Source: Candidatus Kapaibacterium sp.
GTDB lineage: Bacteria; Bacteroidota; Ignavibacteria; Kapaibacteriales; WFXC01
DNA: 50,443 bases
NCBI GenBank assembly: GCA_015490805.1
Contig: WFXC01000013.1
Span: 1-50,443, forward strand
Direction of reading: 5' to 3'
The notes under the pieces were generated by a model, which was not told the DNA's origin, searched no databases, and was given only the letters and a program-made list of their open reading frames with translations. Of the stretch, positions 27,375 to 35,855 are shown one piece after another; positions within the stretch are counted from its first letter, which is position 1, and each line of letters opens with the position of its first letter. The position numbers and the translations under genes are program-made.

Positions 27375-29030
27375 ATGTGGTGGGTCGTCTGGGTGTTGAT
27401 GATAGGGTGTTTGCCCGGCGTGGTTGTGGCACAGAATACCGGGGAGCCGGGTGGACTGGATTCGCTGCTGCGGTCGCCGTATCATACGATTCGGACGCAT
27501 TTGTGGTATTTGCAGCCTGAGCAATACGATCCTGTGCTGGCAAGTTATACGCTGGATCATCCGCGGCCGGGGTCGGAAGAAGCGCAGCGACTGGCGATTC
27601 AGCTTAAGCAGATCTATGATGGGATGGGTCTGCTTGTGCGGATGGATCTGATTCCCAGCGATCCAAACTACGTGGATTCGACGTGGAAGAAGCACGTTTT
27701 CTTTCCTTTTCCTCAGGAGTTGCCCGAAGTGTATCTGGAGAAAGTAGGAGATCGGTGGTTGTACTCCCGGCGTACCGTGGATCTTATTCCCACCATTCAC
27801 CAGCGGGTATATCCCTTTGGGATGGCGAAATTACTCACGGTTTTGTCAAAGTTTGGTACCACTCGGTTCATGGGATTGGCTTTGTGGCAGTACATTGCGA
27901 CCTTGATATTTGTATTGCTTGCGTATGGAGTCTATAAATTGCTGGGCTGGCTGCTCACTTCCTTTTTTGTACGTGTCTTGCAGCGCTTTGCAAAGGTGCG
28001 CCGTATTGCTGATGAATGGTTCCGGGCGGTGGCGCGACCGACGAGTTTCTTGATCGTTTTGCTCCTGTTGCGACTCTTCCTGCCCATTTTGCAGTACCCG
28101 GCGACGTTGATGCAGTATGTGGTCGTGCTCTTTAAAATTGCAATTCCGCTGACGCTGACCATCATTGCATACCGCATCGTTAGCCTGGCTGCGCAGTATG
28201 CGATGAAGCTGGCGGAAAAAACGGAAACGACGCTGGATGATCAATTGATCCCGTTTGCCCGGAAGATTCTGAAAGTTCTGGTCGTGCTGACCGGCGTGCT
28301 GTTCATCATTGACAATCTGGGATATGATATTACGGCACTGCTGGCAGGGCTTTCTATCGGCGGTTTAGCTGTCGCGCTGGCAGCACAGGATACAATTAAG
28401 AATTTTTTTGGTTCGCTGGTTATCTTTACCGATCGTCCGTTTCGCCAGGGCGATTATGTGCTGTACAACAACATTGAGGGAACGATTGAAGATATTGGGC
28501 TGCGGTCTACGAAGATCCGGACGCCCTATAACTCGCTGGTTTCGGTTCCAAATGCGCATTTAGCCGATGCGGCGATTGATAATCTCGGAATGCGGGTGTA
28601 TCGGCGGCTGCGGACGGTAGCGTCGGTGACGTATGATACGCCACCGGAAAAAATCGAGCTTTTTGTTGAAGCACTGCGCCGGTTTGTTCATTTGCATCCC
28701 GATACGTGGAAGGAGAACTATCAGATTTACTTCTACGAAATGTCCGCTTCATCACTGGATATCCTCATCAACGTGTTTTTCAAAGTTCCCACGTGGAGTG
28801 AGGAGCTTCGTGCGCGCCATCAGTTTTTGCTGGGTGTGCTGTATATCGCCGAGCAGTTGGGAATTTCCTTTGCATTCCCGAGCCAGTCGGTGTATGTGGA
28901 GAGCTTTCCTGGACAACCGGCGCAACCGACTCCGAAGTCGGAAGTGCCGGCGCCGCAATTGCGTCAAAAACTGGACGAAATGCTTGCAGGGTTACAACCC
29001 CGGCTGTTCCATTCTGAAGAAAGTGCGTGA
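27375..29030 (+). CDS. MscS-type mechanosensitive channel with signal peptide
   Basis: 551 residues from ATG 27375, chosen because GGTGAAGAAG precedes it and a clean signal peptide ending VVVAQ follows; the frame is open back to 27294. A periplasmic region of about 150 residues precedes several membrane segments. The pore helix and MscS core are seen in LAGLSIGGLAVALAAQD, FTDRPFRQGDYV and the beta-domain motif GTIEDIGLRSTKIRT. The tail is Pro-rich. It likely protects against osmotic shock. Confidence 0.85.
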   Translation: MWWVVWVLMIGCLPGVVVAQNTGEPGGLDSLLRSPYHTIRTHLWYLQPEQYDPVLASYTLDHPRPGSEEAQRLAIQLKQIYDGMGLLVRMDLIPSDPNYVDSTWKKHVFFPFPQELPEVYLEKVGDRWLYSRRTVDLIPTIHQRVYPFGMAKLLTVLSKFGTTRFMGLALWQYIATLIFVLLAYGVYKLLGWLLTSFFVRVLQRFAKVRRIADEWFRAVARPTSFLIVLLLLRLFLPILQYPATLMQYVVVLFKIAIPLTLTIIAYRIVSLAAQYAMKLAEKTETTLDDQLIPFARKILKVLVVLTGVLFIIDNLGYDITALLAGLSIGGLAVALAAQDTIKNFFGSLVIFTDRPFRQGDYVLYNNIEGTIEDIGLRSTKIRTPYNSLVSVPNAHLADAAIDNLGMRVYRRLRTVASVTYDTPPEKIELFVEALRRFVHLHPDTWKENYQIYFYEMSASSLDILINVFFKVPTWSEELRARHQFLLGVLYIAEQLGISFAFPSQSVYVESFPGQPAQPTPKSEVPAPQLRQKLDEMLAGLQPRLFHSEESA

Positions 29031-29301
29031 GCTTTGTGTTGGCTGTGGGGCGCGGCGATTTCATTACTGGTAGATTTAATTACCGTTATTGCAAATAGAC
29101 ATTGCCTCGCCCCTCCGTACCAAGATATGCGTGGCGACTGAAGCCGGAATCTCCAGCTTGTTCCAGCGCAGATTTCTTCCTAATCCTGACTCTTTGCCAG
29201 CGGGAAAGGGAATGCTATGCCGGCTAAAGCCGGCGCTCCCAGTGGGCGTTTCGCACAAGGTGTTTCCAGAGCGCACACTTCAGCCTACATCCTTTATCCT
29301 T

Positions 29302-29446
29302 TGCCGACTGAAGTCGGCACTCCCAGTGTGTGCCGATGAAAGCTGGTGCTCTGTGCAGGGTGTTCCGCGCACGGTGTTCCTCAGTACTGGGAACACACAC
29401 TTCGGGTGCGTTTTTGCCGGCTAAAGCCGGTGCTCCCAGTAGAGCA
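29302..29446 (+). repeat. 145-bp direct repeat, copy 1
   Basis: Aligns with 29889..30033 at a fixed offset of 587 bases. The core 29334..29409 is identical to 29921..29996 (76 bases); the flanks differ at a few positions inside the palindromes. It shows that whole sections of the palindrome array were duplicated. Confidence 0.85.
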
Positions 29447-29888
29447 TTTCGCACAAGGTGGTCCCAGCCAGCGAGAGCGCCGCTTCAAGCTGCATCGTCG
29501 TTGGTAGGATAATCCTCCGGGTTGTCCAAGGCAAGCCAGAGATTTGCTCTCCCATTTGCATTGTTTTGCCGACTAAAGTCGGCGTTCCCAGTTTACTGCA
29601 AACGCACACTTCAGCGGGTATTATCCGCACCCTAACCTTCTCCCAAAGGGAAAGGGGATTTTTGCACCTGTAGGAGCAACTCGCTGGGTCACCCATCGGG
29701 CGAAGCACTGCTTCGCCCCTACATATCGTGCCGGGAGCGCACACTCTTTGATGTGCATTCTTGCTGGCGAAAGCTGGCGCTCCCGGTGGGGCGTTTTGCA
29801 TAAGGTGTTTCCAGACAGGGGGAGCGCACGCTTCAGCGTGCAAATTCCCCCTCACCCTGCCCCTCTCCCGAAGAGATAGGGAATGCGA

Positions 29889-30033
29889 TGCCGGCTGAAG
29901 CCGGCGCTCCCAGTGTGTGACGATGAAAGCTGGTGCTCTGTGCAGGGTGTTCCGCGCACGGTGTTCCTCAGTACTGGGAACACACACTTCGGGTGCATTT
30001 TTGCCGATTAAAGTCGGCGCTCCCAGTAGGGCA
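29889..30033 (+). repeat. 145-bp direct repeat, copy 2
   Basis: Second copy of the 29302..29446 segment. It begins and ends with a GCCGRCT-type palindrome, so the duplicated block is bounded by palindromes. Confidence 0.85.
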
Positions 30034-30324
30034 CCATTCCCAAGCACTGGGAGCGCACGCTTCAGCGTGCAAATTCCTCTCACCCGAATCCTCCCCCGAA
30101 GCAGGAGAGAACTCCTTGCCGACTAAAGTCGGCGCTCCCAGAGTGTGGCGAGGAAAGCTGACGCTTCCGGGGTCGGCGCTCCCGGTGAGGCATTGCCCCC
30201 TGTATGATTCAGCGGACGCTGGCTGCAAGCTTAACGCGCTCGCGTAGTTTATCGTGCATTGCCCCCGTATGATTCAGCGGAAGCTGGTGGTTCTGGTGCC
30301 GATGGGAAGGGGCGTTCGGCAGGG

Positions 30325-30978
30325 TCAGGAGGAAGTGGTGTGTTGGGCGAGCCAGGGGAGCCGCTGCTGGAGGATGGTCCAGATTTCCGCAGCGATTTGA
30401 TCGACCGGCTGCGTTGCATCGATGGCGAAGACGCGGTCTGGTTCCGTTTGGACTAAAAATTCGTATCCTTCAATAACGCGCTGGTAGAATTCTGTTTTGC
30501 TGGCTTCGAATCGATCCTGGGTGTTTCGAGTTTGCTGCATCCGCTGTTGAGCGATTTCCAGCGGAATGCGCAGGTAGAACGTGAGAATCGGCTGGAGATC
30601 ATTGGTGGCGATGCGATTGCATTGCTGGACTATGTCCAGCGGTAGTTTCCGCCCGAACGCCTGATAAGCGATGGAGGAATCGGTGAAGCGGTCGCAGATC
30701 ACGACGTCTCCGCGCTCCAGAAGCGGCTGGATGACCGTGTCGACCAGTTGGGACCGGGAAGCTGAAAATAACAGCAATTCGGTTTTTGGGGTCAGGTGAT
30801 ACGTCGATCGGTCAAGGAGGAGCGAGCGGATGTGTTCGGATACCGGAGTGTTTCCCGGTTCTCGCAGAAGGTGCACCGAAAACCCTAAGTGTTGCAGGGT
30901 CTTTGCCAGGCGCTTCGCCTGCGTTGTTTTTCCTGAGCCGTCGATGCCTTCGAAGCTGATAAATTTAGGATGTTGCAT
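30325..30978 (-). CDS. tmk: Thymidylate kinase
   Basis: 217 residues on the minus strand from ATG at 30976..30978. P-loop FEGIDGSGKTT (9-19), the LREPGNTPVSEHIR block, and CDRFTDSSIAYQ with the DR motif identify dTMP kinase, which makes dTDP for DNA synthesis. A longer frame extends to 31143 but its first 55 residues are non-homologous, so I reject that start. A TATCTTTG box at 31013..31020 on the same strand lies about 35 bases upstream. It ends against the palindrome array. Confidence 0.92.
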   Translation of the reverse strand: MQHPKFISFEGIDGSGKTTQAKRLAKTLQHLGFSVHLLREPGNTPVSEHIRSLLLDRSTYHLTPKTELLLFSASRSQLVDTVIQPLLERGDVVICDRFTDSSIAYQAFGRKLPLDIVQQCNRIATNDLQPILTFYLRIPLEIAQQRMQQTRNTQDRFEASKTEFYQRVIEGYEFLVQTEPDRVFAIDATQPVDQIAAEIWTILQQRLPWLAQHTTSS

Positions 30979-31012
30979 TGGCTGTTGTCGATTTCGTTTT
31001 GTTTTCGATCCG

Positions 31013-31020
31013 CAAAGATA
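31013..31020 (-). promoter_or_regulatory. Possible -7 box (TAnnTTTG) for tmk
   Basis: On the minus strand the bases read TATCTTTG, matching the Bacteroidota-type -7 consensus, 35 bases before the tmk ATG. No TTTG is found about 20 bases further upstream. Confidence 0.4.
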
Positions 31021-31054
31021 TGAAATTTTCGATCGTGACAGGGAGAGACCTGCC

Positions 31055-31152
31055 GTTGTTCTGCTGCGTACTCCTGCAAATTTCCCACTGGTGCAATGCT
31101 TCAGAATATGCAGATCACGAGTTGTTCTGCTGCGTACTCCCACAAATTCCCC
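31055..31152 (+). repeat. Pair of 32-bp direct repeats between tmk and the aldehyde dehydrogenase
   Basis: GTTGTTCTGCTGCGTACTCC followed by a CAAATT-CCC end occurs at 31055..31086 and 31121..31152, with a few changes and 34 bases between. The second copy ends exactly where the TATTTTTG box of the next promoter begins. Operator-like placement between divergent genes; no regulator is known. Confidence 0.7.
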
Positions 31153-31160
31153 TATTTTTG
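31153..31160 (+). promoter_or_regulatory. Possible -7 box (TAnnTTTG) for the aldehyde dehydrogenase gene
   Basis: TATTTTTG lies 48 bases before ATG 31208. The -33 element is not evident; the upstream direct repeat occupies its place. Confidence 0.45.
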
Positions 31161-31207
31161 TAGTGTTGTTAACCGGGTGTTGTTGAGTTTAACGGAAGGG
31201 ATGAGCG

Positions 31208-32692
31208 ATGGAATACTTCAATTACATCAACGGGGAATGGGTGCCTGCTGCCAGTGGAAAGACCTTTCAGAACGTCAATCCGGCGGATACGTCCGATGTG
31301 ATTGGAAGCTTTCCTCTCTCCGGTCCGGAAGATGTGGATCGAGCGGTGAAGGTAGCAGAGGAAGCGGGGGAAGAATGGGCGCGAACGCCGGCGCCGATTC
31401 GGGGGAATATTATCCGGCACGCTGCGGATATTTTTCTGCGGCGGAAGAAAGAAATCGCACAGGTGATGACTCGCGAGATGGGGAAACCCCTGTTTGAAAC
31501 AGAAGGAGATGTGCAGGAGGCGATCGACACGGGATATTATGCTGCAACGGAGGGTCGGCGACTGTTTGGGATGAACACTCCCAGTGAGTTGCCAGATAAA
31601 ATGAACCTGTCTTTTCGGATGCCGGTTGGTACTGCTGGCATTATCACTGCCTGGAACTTCCCGATCGCTGTTCCTTCGTGGAAAATTTTTCCTGCTTTAG
31701 TTGCCGGGAATGCTGTTGTCTTCAAGCCGTCGGAAGATTCGCCGCTCTGTGCTAATTTATTTGCAGAGGTGCTGGAAGAAGCGGGATTACCGAAGGGAGT
31801 GTTTAATGTGGTGCACGGGGATGGTACAACAGGAGCGGCACTGGTGGATCATCCGGGTACGAAGGTGATTGCGTTTACGGGATCGACAGAAGTTGGGAAG
31901 AAAATCGGCGGACGGTGTGGGGAGCTGAATAAGAAGTGCTCGCTGGAAATGGGCGGGAAGAATGGAATGATTGTGATGGAAGATGCTAATCTGGATCTTG
32001 CACTGGAAGGAGTGCTCTGGGGCGCATTTGGGACGTCCGGACAGCGGTGTACGGCAACATCCCGATTGATTCTCCATAAGGATATTCACGACCAGTTCGT
32101 GGAAATGCTGATTGAGGCGGCGAAAAAGCTGCGCTTAGGGAATGGGCTGGATCCCAATACCGATGTTGGGCCGATCATCAATGAAGCGCAACTGCGGAAG
32201 ATTGAGTACTATGTGCAGGTTGGGCAGGAAGAAGGAGCACGACTGGTGCTGGGCGGAAAGCGTGCTACTGAAGGAGACCTCGCGAAAGGCTGGTTCTTTG
32301 AGCCAACCATTTTCGTTGATGTAACGCCAGAGATGCGGATTTTCCAGGAAGAAATTTTCGGTCCCGTGCTTTCGGTAGCAAAAGCAGAGTCTTACGAACA
32401 CGCCATTGCATTGATCAACAATTCGCAGTACGGCTTGTCTTCCTCGATCTACACCCAGGATGTGAATCGGGCATTTCGGGCAATGCGCGACATCGAAGCA
32501 GGCATCACGTATATCAATGGCCCAACCATTGGCGCCGAAGCCCATATGCCCTTTGGCGGCATCAAAAACACGGGGAATGGACATCGGGAAGGCGGCTGGA
32601 CGGTCTTCGACATTTTCACAGAGTGGAAGACCGTTTACGTCGACTTTTCGGGACGCTTGCAGCGTGCCCAGATCGATGTTGAGATCACGTAG
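31208..32692 (+). CDS. Aldehyde dehydrogenase (semialdehyde dehydrogenase type)
   Basis: 494 residues, full ALDH length. Catalytic Asn150 in TAWNFP, Glu247 in LEMGGKNG and Cys281 in SGQRCTAT are present, and the FGTSGQRCTA block plus the end GAEAHMPFGGIKNTGNGHRE fit a branch that includes alpha-ketoglutaric semialdehyde dehydrogenases. It oxidises an aldehyde with NAD(P). The exact substrate cannot be told from sequence. It stands alone between tmk (divergent) and the envelope operon. Confidence 0.85.
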   Translation: MEYFNYINGEWVPAASGKTFQNVNPADTSDVIGSFPLSGPEDVDRAVKVAEEAGEEWARTPAPIRGNIIRHAADIFLRRKKEIAQVMTREMGKPLFETEGDVQEAIDTGYYAATEGRRLFGMNTPSELPDKMNLSFRMPVGTAGIITAWNFPIAVPSWKIFPALVAGNAVVFKPSEDSPLCANLFAEVLEEAGLPKGVFNVVHGDGTTGAALVDHPGTKVIAFTGSTEVGKKIGGRCGELNKKCSLEMGGKNGMIVMEDANLDLALEGVLWGAFGTSGQRCTATSRLILHKDIHDQFVEMLIEAAKKLRLGNGLDPNTDVGPIINEAQLRKIEYYVQVGQEEGARLVLGGKRATEGDLAKGWFFEPTIFVDVTPEMRIFQEEIFGPVLSVAKAESYEHAIALINNSQYGLSSSIYTQDVNRAFRAMRDIEAGITYINGPTIGAEAHMPFGGIKNTGNGHREGGWTVFDIFTEWKTVYVDFSGRLQRAQIDVEIT

Positions 32693-32748
32693 GTTTTGAT
32701 CTTTTGCTCTGAGATAACCGGGCGCATTGACGGAGCACCAGTGGGAGT

Positions 32749-32780
32749 TTTGGTTGTTATGCCAAGAGGTGGTATTTTTG
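32749..32780 (+). promoter_or_regulatory. Bacteroidota-type promoter TTTG-N20-TATTTTTG
   Basis: TTTG at 32749..32752 and TATTTTTG at 32773..32780 are separated by 20 bases, fitting the -33/-7 consensus of Bacteroidota sigma factor. The first gene starts at 32822. This is the clearest promoter in the window and one basis for the taxonomic guess. Confidence 0.6.
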
Positions 32781-32821
32781 TGAGTCATTGATGTTGTTGA
32801 ACAACTCAAGGGGTCCAAGTA

Positions 32822-33325
32822 ATGCGCACGACGGTGATTGCTTTCACGGTGATTGCGATGGTGTTTGCAACGGGTTATCTGTTTTCTCAGAAATTGCCCG
32901 ATCGGCAAGTAGGCTTTGGTGCCAGTGTTGGGGAGATGTTTGGAGGTGCTTCCGTTGCGTATGCTCTGACGCAGCAGTTTCATTTAGGAGCGTGGATGGG
33001 GTTGGAGGTTGGAAGTATCGAAGGGAACAGCGATGTAAACATTTTCTTCTCGCCGTATGGTAAGTATCTCTTTGCTCGCATCGCAACTGCTGCGGTAATG
33101 TACGGCGTAGGACAGTTTTTTATTGGTTCGGTCTCGCAAGGGGTGGCAGGTGGTCAGACAGATGCCGGTATTGGATTCGGATTGGGATTGCAGAGTTTTC
33201 TGAATTCGACCGTTTCGCTCTATGTGCAATCCTTGCTGTTCCGTGCCCATTTTGGAGACGTAACTGCTTTTTATTTCGGACCGGGGCAGTTCCAGATAGG
33301 TGTGGAGTTTTTCCTGCCACGGTGA
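32822..33325 (+). CDS. Small outer-membrane beta-barrel protein
   Basis: 167 residues with a signal peptide (about 1-22, ending YLFSQ). The rest alternates polar and hydrophobic residues with many Gly and aromatics, and ends IGVEFFLPR, as in eight-strand outer-membrane barrels. AAGGGG stands before ATG 32822. No function assigned. It is the first gene of the unit that continues with ktrB. Confidence 0.6.
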   Translation: MRTTVIAFTVIAMVFATGYLFSQKLPDRQVGFGASVGEMFGGASVAYALTQQFHLGAWMGLEVGSIEGNSDVNIFFSPYGKYLFARIATAAVMYGVGQFFIGSVSQGVAGGQTDAGIGFGLGLQSFLNSTVSLYVQSLLFRAHFGDVTAFYFGPGQFQIGVEFFLPR

Positions 33326-33357
33326 CGATACAACGGCTGAGCATTGCTATTTGATCT

Positions 33358-35133
33358 ATGCTATTGGCAAAGCTCCATCCGGAGCGGCAGCGGGCGGTTC
33401 TGAAGGTTTTCGATGCCATCGTTTTCGTCGTTGGCATTGTCGCTATTGCTGCTTTGATTGCCGAGTTCGGGTTTTATCTGCCCCATAGCTGGTTGCCGAT
33501 CCTGCGGCAGGGGGTAACGCTCATTGTTGGATTGTTTGTGGTGCAGGAAGTGCTCCGCTGGCTGTTTGTAGTTCGCCTGTGGGAGTATCTACGCCAGCGG
33601 TGGTTTGAGAATCTCATTGCTGTTGGAGCGTTAATCCATTTGCTTTTCCCATCAGTGCTGCATCAGGGATTGCATCAGTTATTACCGGGCTTGTCCTTTG
33701 CACAGATTACGCTCCTGTATCTGGGGATCAGCCAGATGCTGGTGGTGCTCTCGATGATTGTTCGGCTGGTGCGGTACAATGAAGCTCTGGCACGATTGAA
33801 ATTGTCCCCTTCAGCTCTCTTTTTACTCAGCTTTTTAGTTCTTATTTTGCTGGGCACCTTGCTGCTGCTATTGCCACGGGCAACAACCCATTCGATTAGC
33901 TGGATCGATGCCCTTTTTACCGCAACCAGTGCTGTTTGTGTCACTGGCCTGATAGTGGTCGATACGGCAACAGCTTTTACGATTCAGGGGAAAGTGATTC
34001 TGTTGATCCTCATCCAGCTCGGTGGATTGGGAATTATGACTCTGACCACATTTTTAGCACTCTTTTTCTCTGGCAGTATTAGTGTGCGGGAGCGTCTGAT
34101 GCTGTCGACCATCCTGAGTGAGGAGAATCTGGGAGAAGTGACCTCGCTGCTGGTGCGGATAGCGGTATACACTTTCATCATTGAGGCGATCGGTGCGGGG
34201 TTGCTCTATTTGAGTTATGGTGTAGAGCAGGGATTCGATTTGCGAAAATTCTGGTTTGCCATTTTCCACGCCGTTTCCGCTTTCTGTAATGCCGGGTTTT
34301 CGCTGTATTCGGAGAATTTAGCCAATCCAGAAGTGCAGTATAATTTTTCGTGGACAGCCATTATTTCGGTGCTTATTATTCTGGGCGGACTGGGCGTCAG
34401 CGTGCTGTCGAATCTGGCAGAATTGCGTCCGTGGAAGTCCCCGGTATACCGGATGCAGCATCGGTTGACTTTGCACACGAAGTTAGTCCTGGTGACCACG
34501 GCTGTGCTACTCGTTGCTGGGACGTTGGTTATTGCCTTTTTTGAATGGAACCATTTGTATCGGGATATGCCCATCGCAGAGCGACTCTATCGCGCATTCT
34601 TTTTTTCCGTCACCGCGCGCACGGCGGGGTTTAACATTGACCCTGTCGAGGCACTGTCCCTGCCATCGGTATTTTTTCTATTGATGTTGATGTGGATTGG
34701 AGCGTCGCCGGGATCGACTGGTGGAGGGATTAAAACGACGACGTTTGCGGTCGCAGCTCTGAATGTGATCAACATTGTGCGTGGTAAGCAGCGAGTGGAA
34801 ATTTTTTATCGCCAGATCCCCATCGAGAACATCCGTCGAGCTTTTAGCATCGTTTTGCTGACTGCTTTCTTTATTGGTGCGATGACTGTTTTGCTGTTGC
34901 TATTTGAGCCGGATCAGTCGCTGGAAAATTTGCTGTTTGAAGTAACCTCGGCAGTCGGAACGGTTGGATTATCGCGGGGTATTACGTCGAGCCTGAGCTG
35001 GCAAAGCAAGATTGTGATTATTCTTGCAATGTTCATCGGACGGGTGGGCATTCTGACGTTCCTGTTCGCGATGTTCCGGCAGGAATACGAGCCACGGTAT
35101 AAATTTCCTGTTGAAAATGTCATTGTAGGCTAA
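33358..35133 (+). CDS. ktrB: Potassium uptake membrane subunit, TrkH/KtrB family
   Basis: 591 residues. The four pore-filter segments are visible: VCVTGL (193-198), FCNAGF (308-313), TARTAGF (418-424) and AVGTVGL (531-537), each with the Gly that coordinates K+. The first 145 residues add about four membrane helices in front of the usual core, a longer form seen in related phyla. It forms the channel gated by the RCK protein encoded 17 bases downstream. Confidence 0.9.
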   Translation: MLLAKLHPERQRAVLKVFDAIVFVVGIVAIAALIAEFGFYLPHSWLPILRQGVTLIVGLFVVQEVLRWLFVVRLWEYLRQRWFENLIAVGALIHLLFPSVLHQGLHQLLPGLSFAQITLLYLGISQMLVVLSMIVRLVRYNEALARLKLSPSALFLLSFLVLILLGTLLLLLPRATTHSISWIDALFTATSAVCVTGLIVVDTATAFTIQGKVILLILIQLGGLGIMTLTTFLALFFSGSISVRERLMLSTILSEENLGEVTSLLVRIAVYTFIIEAIGAGLLYLSYGVEQGFDLRKFWFAIFHAVSAFCNAGFSLYSENLANPEVQYNFSWTAIISVLIILGGLGVSVLSNLAELRPWKSPVYRMQHRLTLHTKLVLVTTAVLLVAGTLVIAFFEWNHLYRDMPIAERLYRAFFFSVTARTAGFNIDPVEALSLPSVFFLLMLMWIGASPGSTGGGIKTTTFAVAALNVINIVRGKQRVEIFYRQIPIENIRRAFSIVLLTAFFIGAMTVLLLLFEPDQSLENLLFEVTSAVGTVGLSRGITSSLSWQSKIVIILAMFIGRVGILTFLFAMFRQEYEPRYKFPVENVIVG

Positions 35134-35150
35134 AACGAAAAGGTACAGCG

Positions 35151-35855
35151 ATGGCACGAACGATGAAATTTGCCGTCATTGGACTGGGATTCTTCGGATT
35201 GAATCTGGCACTCCGCCTGACCGAGGAGGGAGCAGAAATTATTGCCATTGACAAGGATGAGCAAAAGGTGGAGTATTTGCGAGACAAAGTGTCGTATGTG
35301 GTCGCAATGGACAGTACTGATGAGCGTTCCCTCCGAAAATTGGGGCTTAAAGATATGGATGCCGTCATTGTTGCTATTGGCGAAGATTTTCAAAGTTCGA
35401 TTTTGACCACTGCTGCTTTGCAGGAAATCGGTGTTCGGCGTATTATCAACCGCGTCACCGATCCTGTTCACGAGCGGATTCTGCACTTAATGCAGATTAA
35501 GGAGCTGGTCGTGCCGGAAGCAGAGGCAGCGCATCAGTTAGCCAATCGACTGATGATCAAAGGGGTTGTGGGATCTTTTGAAATTGCCGAAGGCTATAGC
35601 ATCGTGGAGGTCCAGGCTCCGGAATCCTTTGTCGGCAAGACCCTTCAAGAATTGGATTTGCGCCGGCGATATGAAATCAATGTGGTGACAATCAAACGTC
35701 CGGTCAAGAAACGACGGTTGCTGACCTTAGGGGAGAGTGAAGAGGCGAAGATTCTGGGCGTGCCCAGTCCGGAGACGCGAGTAGAGCAAGATGATGTGTT
35801 AGTGCTCTTTGGGCAGGAAGAGAAGATTCGGCAAATGTTAGGGCAGGAAGGATGA
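35151..35855 (+). CDS. ktrA: Potassium uptake regulatory subunit, KtrA/TrkA (RCK)
   Basis: 234 residues: RCK_N Rossmann domain with GLGFFG (11-16) and AIDKDE, then an RCK_C domain (about 140-232). It binds nucleotide and gates KtrB from the cytoplasm. AAAAGG precedes ATG 35151, and its TGA overlaps the ATG of the next gene. Confidence 0.9.
   Translation: MARTMKFAVIGLGFFGLNLALRLTEEGAEIIAIDKDEQKVEYLRDKVSYVVAMDSTDERSLRKLGLKDMDAVIVAIGEDFQSSILTTAALQEIGVRRIINRVTDPVHERILHLMQIKELVVPEAEAAHQLANRLMIKGVVGSFEIAEGYSIVEVQAPESFVGKTLQELDLRRRYEINVVTIKRPVKKRRLLTLGESEEAKILGVPSPETRVEQDDVLVLFGQEEKIRQMLGQEG

Larger units (their letters stand above)
29031..30324 (+). repeat. Mosaic array of palindromic REP-like elements
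   Basis: No protein-coding gene. Perfect or near-perfect 16-bp palindromes of type GCCGRCT-nn-AGYCGGC lie at 29219..29234, 29303..29318, 29416..29431, 29568..29583, 29890..29905, 30003..30018 and 30118..30133, each followed by GCTCCCAGT or a close form. A second type, GCACGCTTCAGCGTGC preceded by GGGAGC, is at 29826..29841 and 30055..30070. A third, GGGCGAAGCA-C-TGCTTCGCCC, is at 29698..29718. The same three types recur at 49.9..50.1 kb. They resemble bacterial REP/BIME sequences; no RAYT transposase is in the window. Confidence 0.85.

Noticed and set aside
29031..30260. Several long open frames on both strands in the palindrome array
   Set aside because: Their translations only repeat the palindromic DNA units and change frame between copies; no protein family resemblance.
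29031..30324. CRISPR array
   Set aside because: Repeat spacing is irregular, units are palindromic and of several types, and no cas gene is present.
30979..31143. N-terminal extension of the tmk frame
   Set aside because: The first 55 residues come from the 32-bp DNA repeats, while family similarity and a good promoter position start at 30978.
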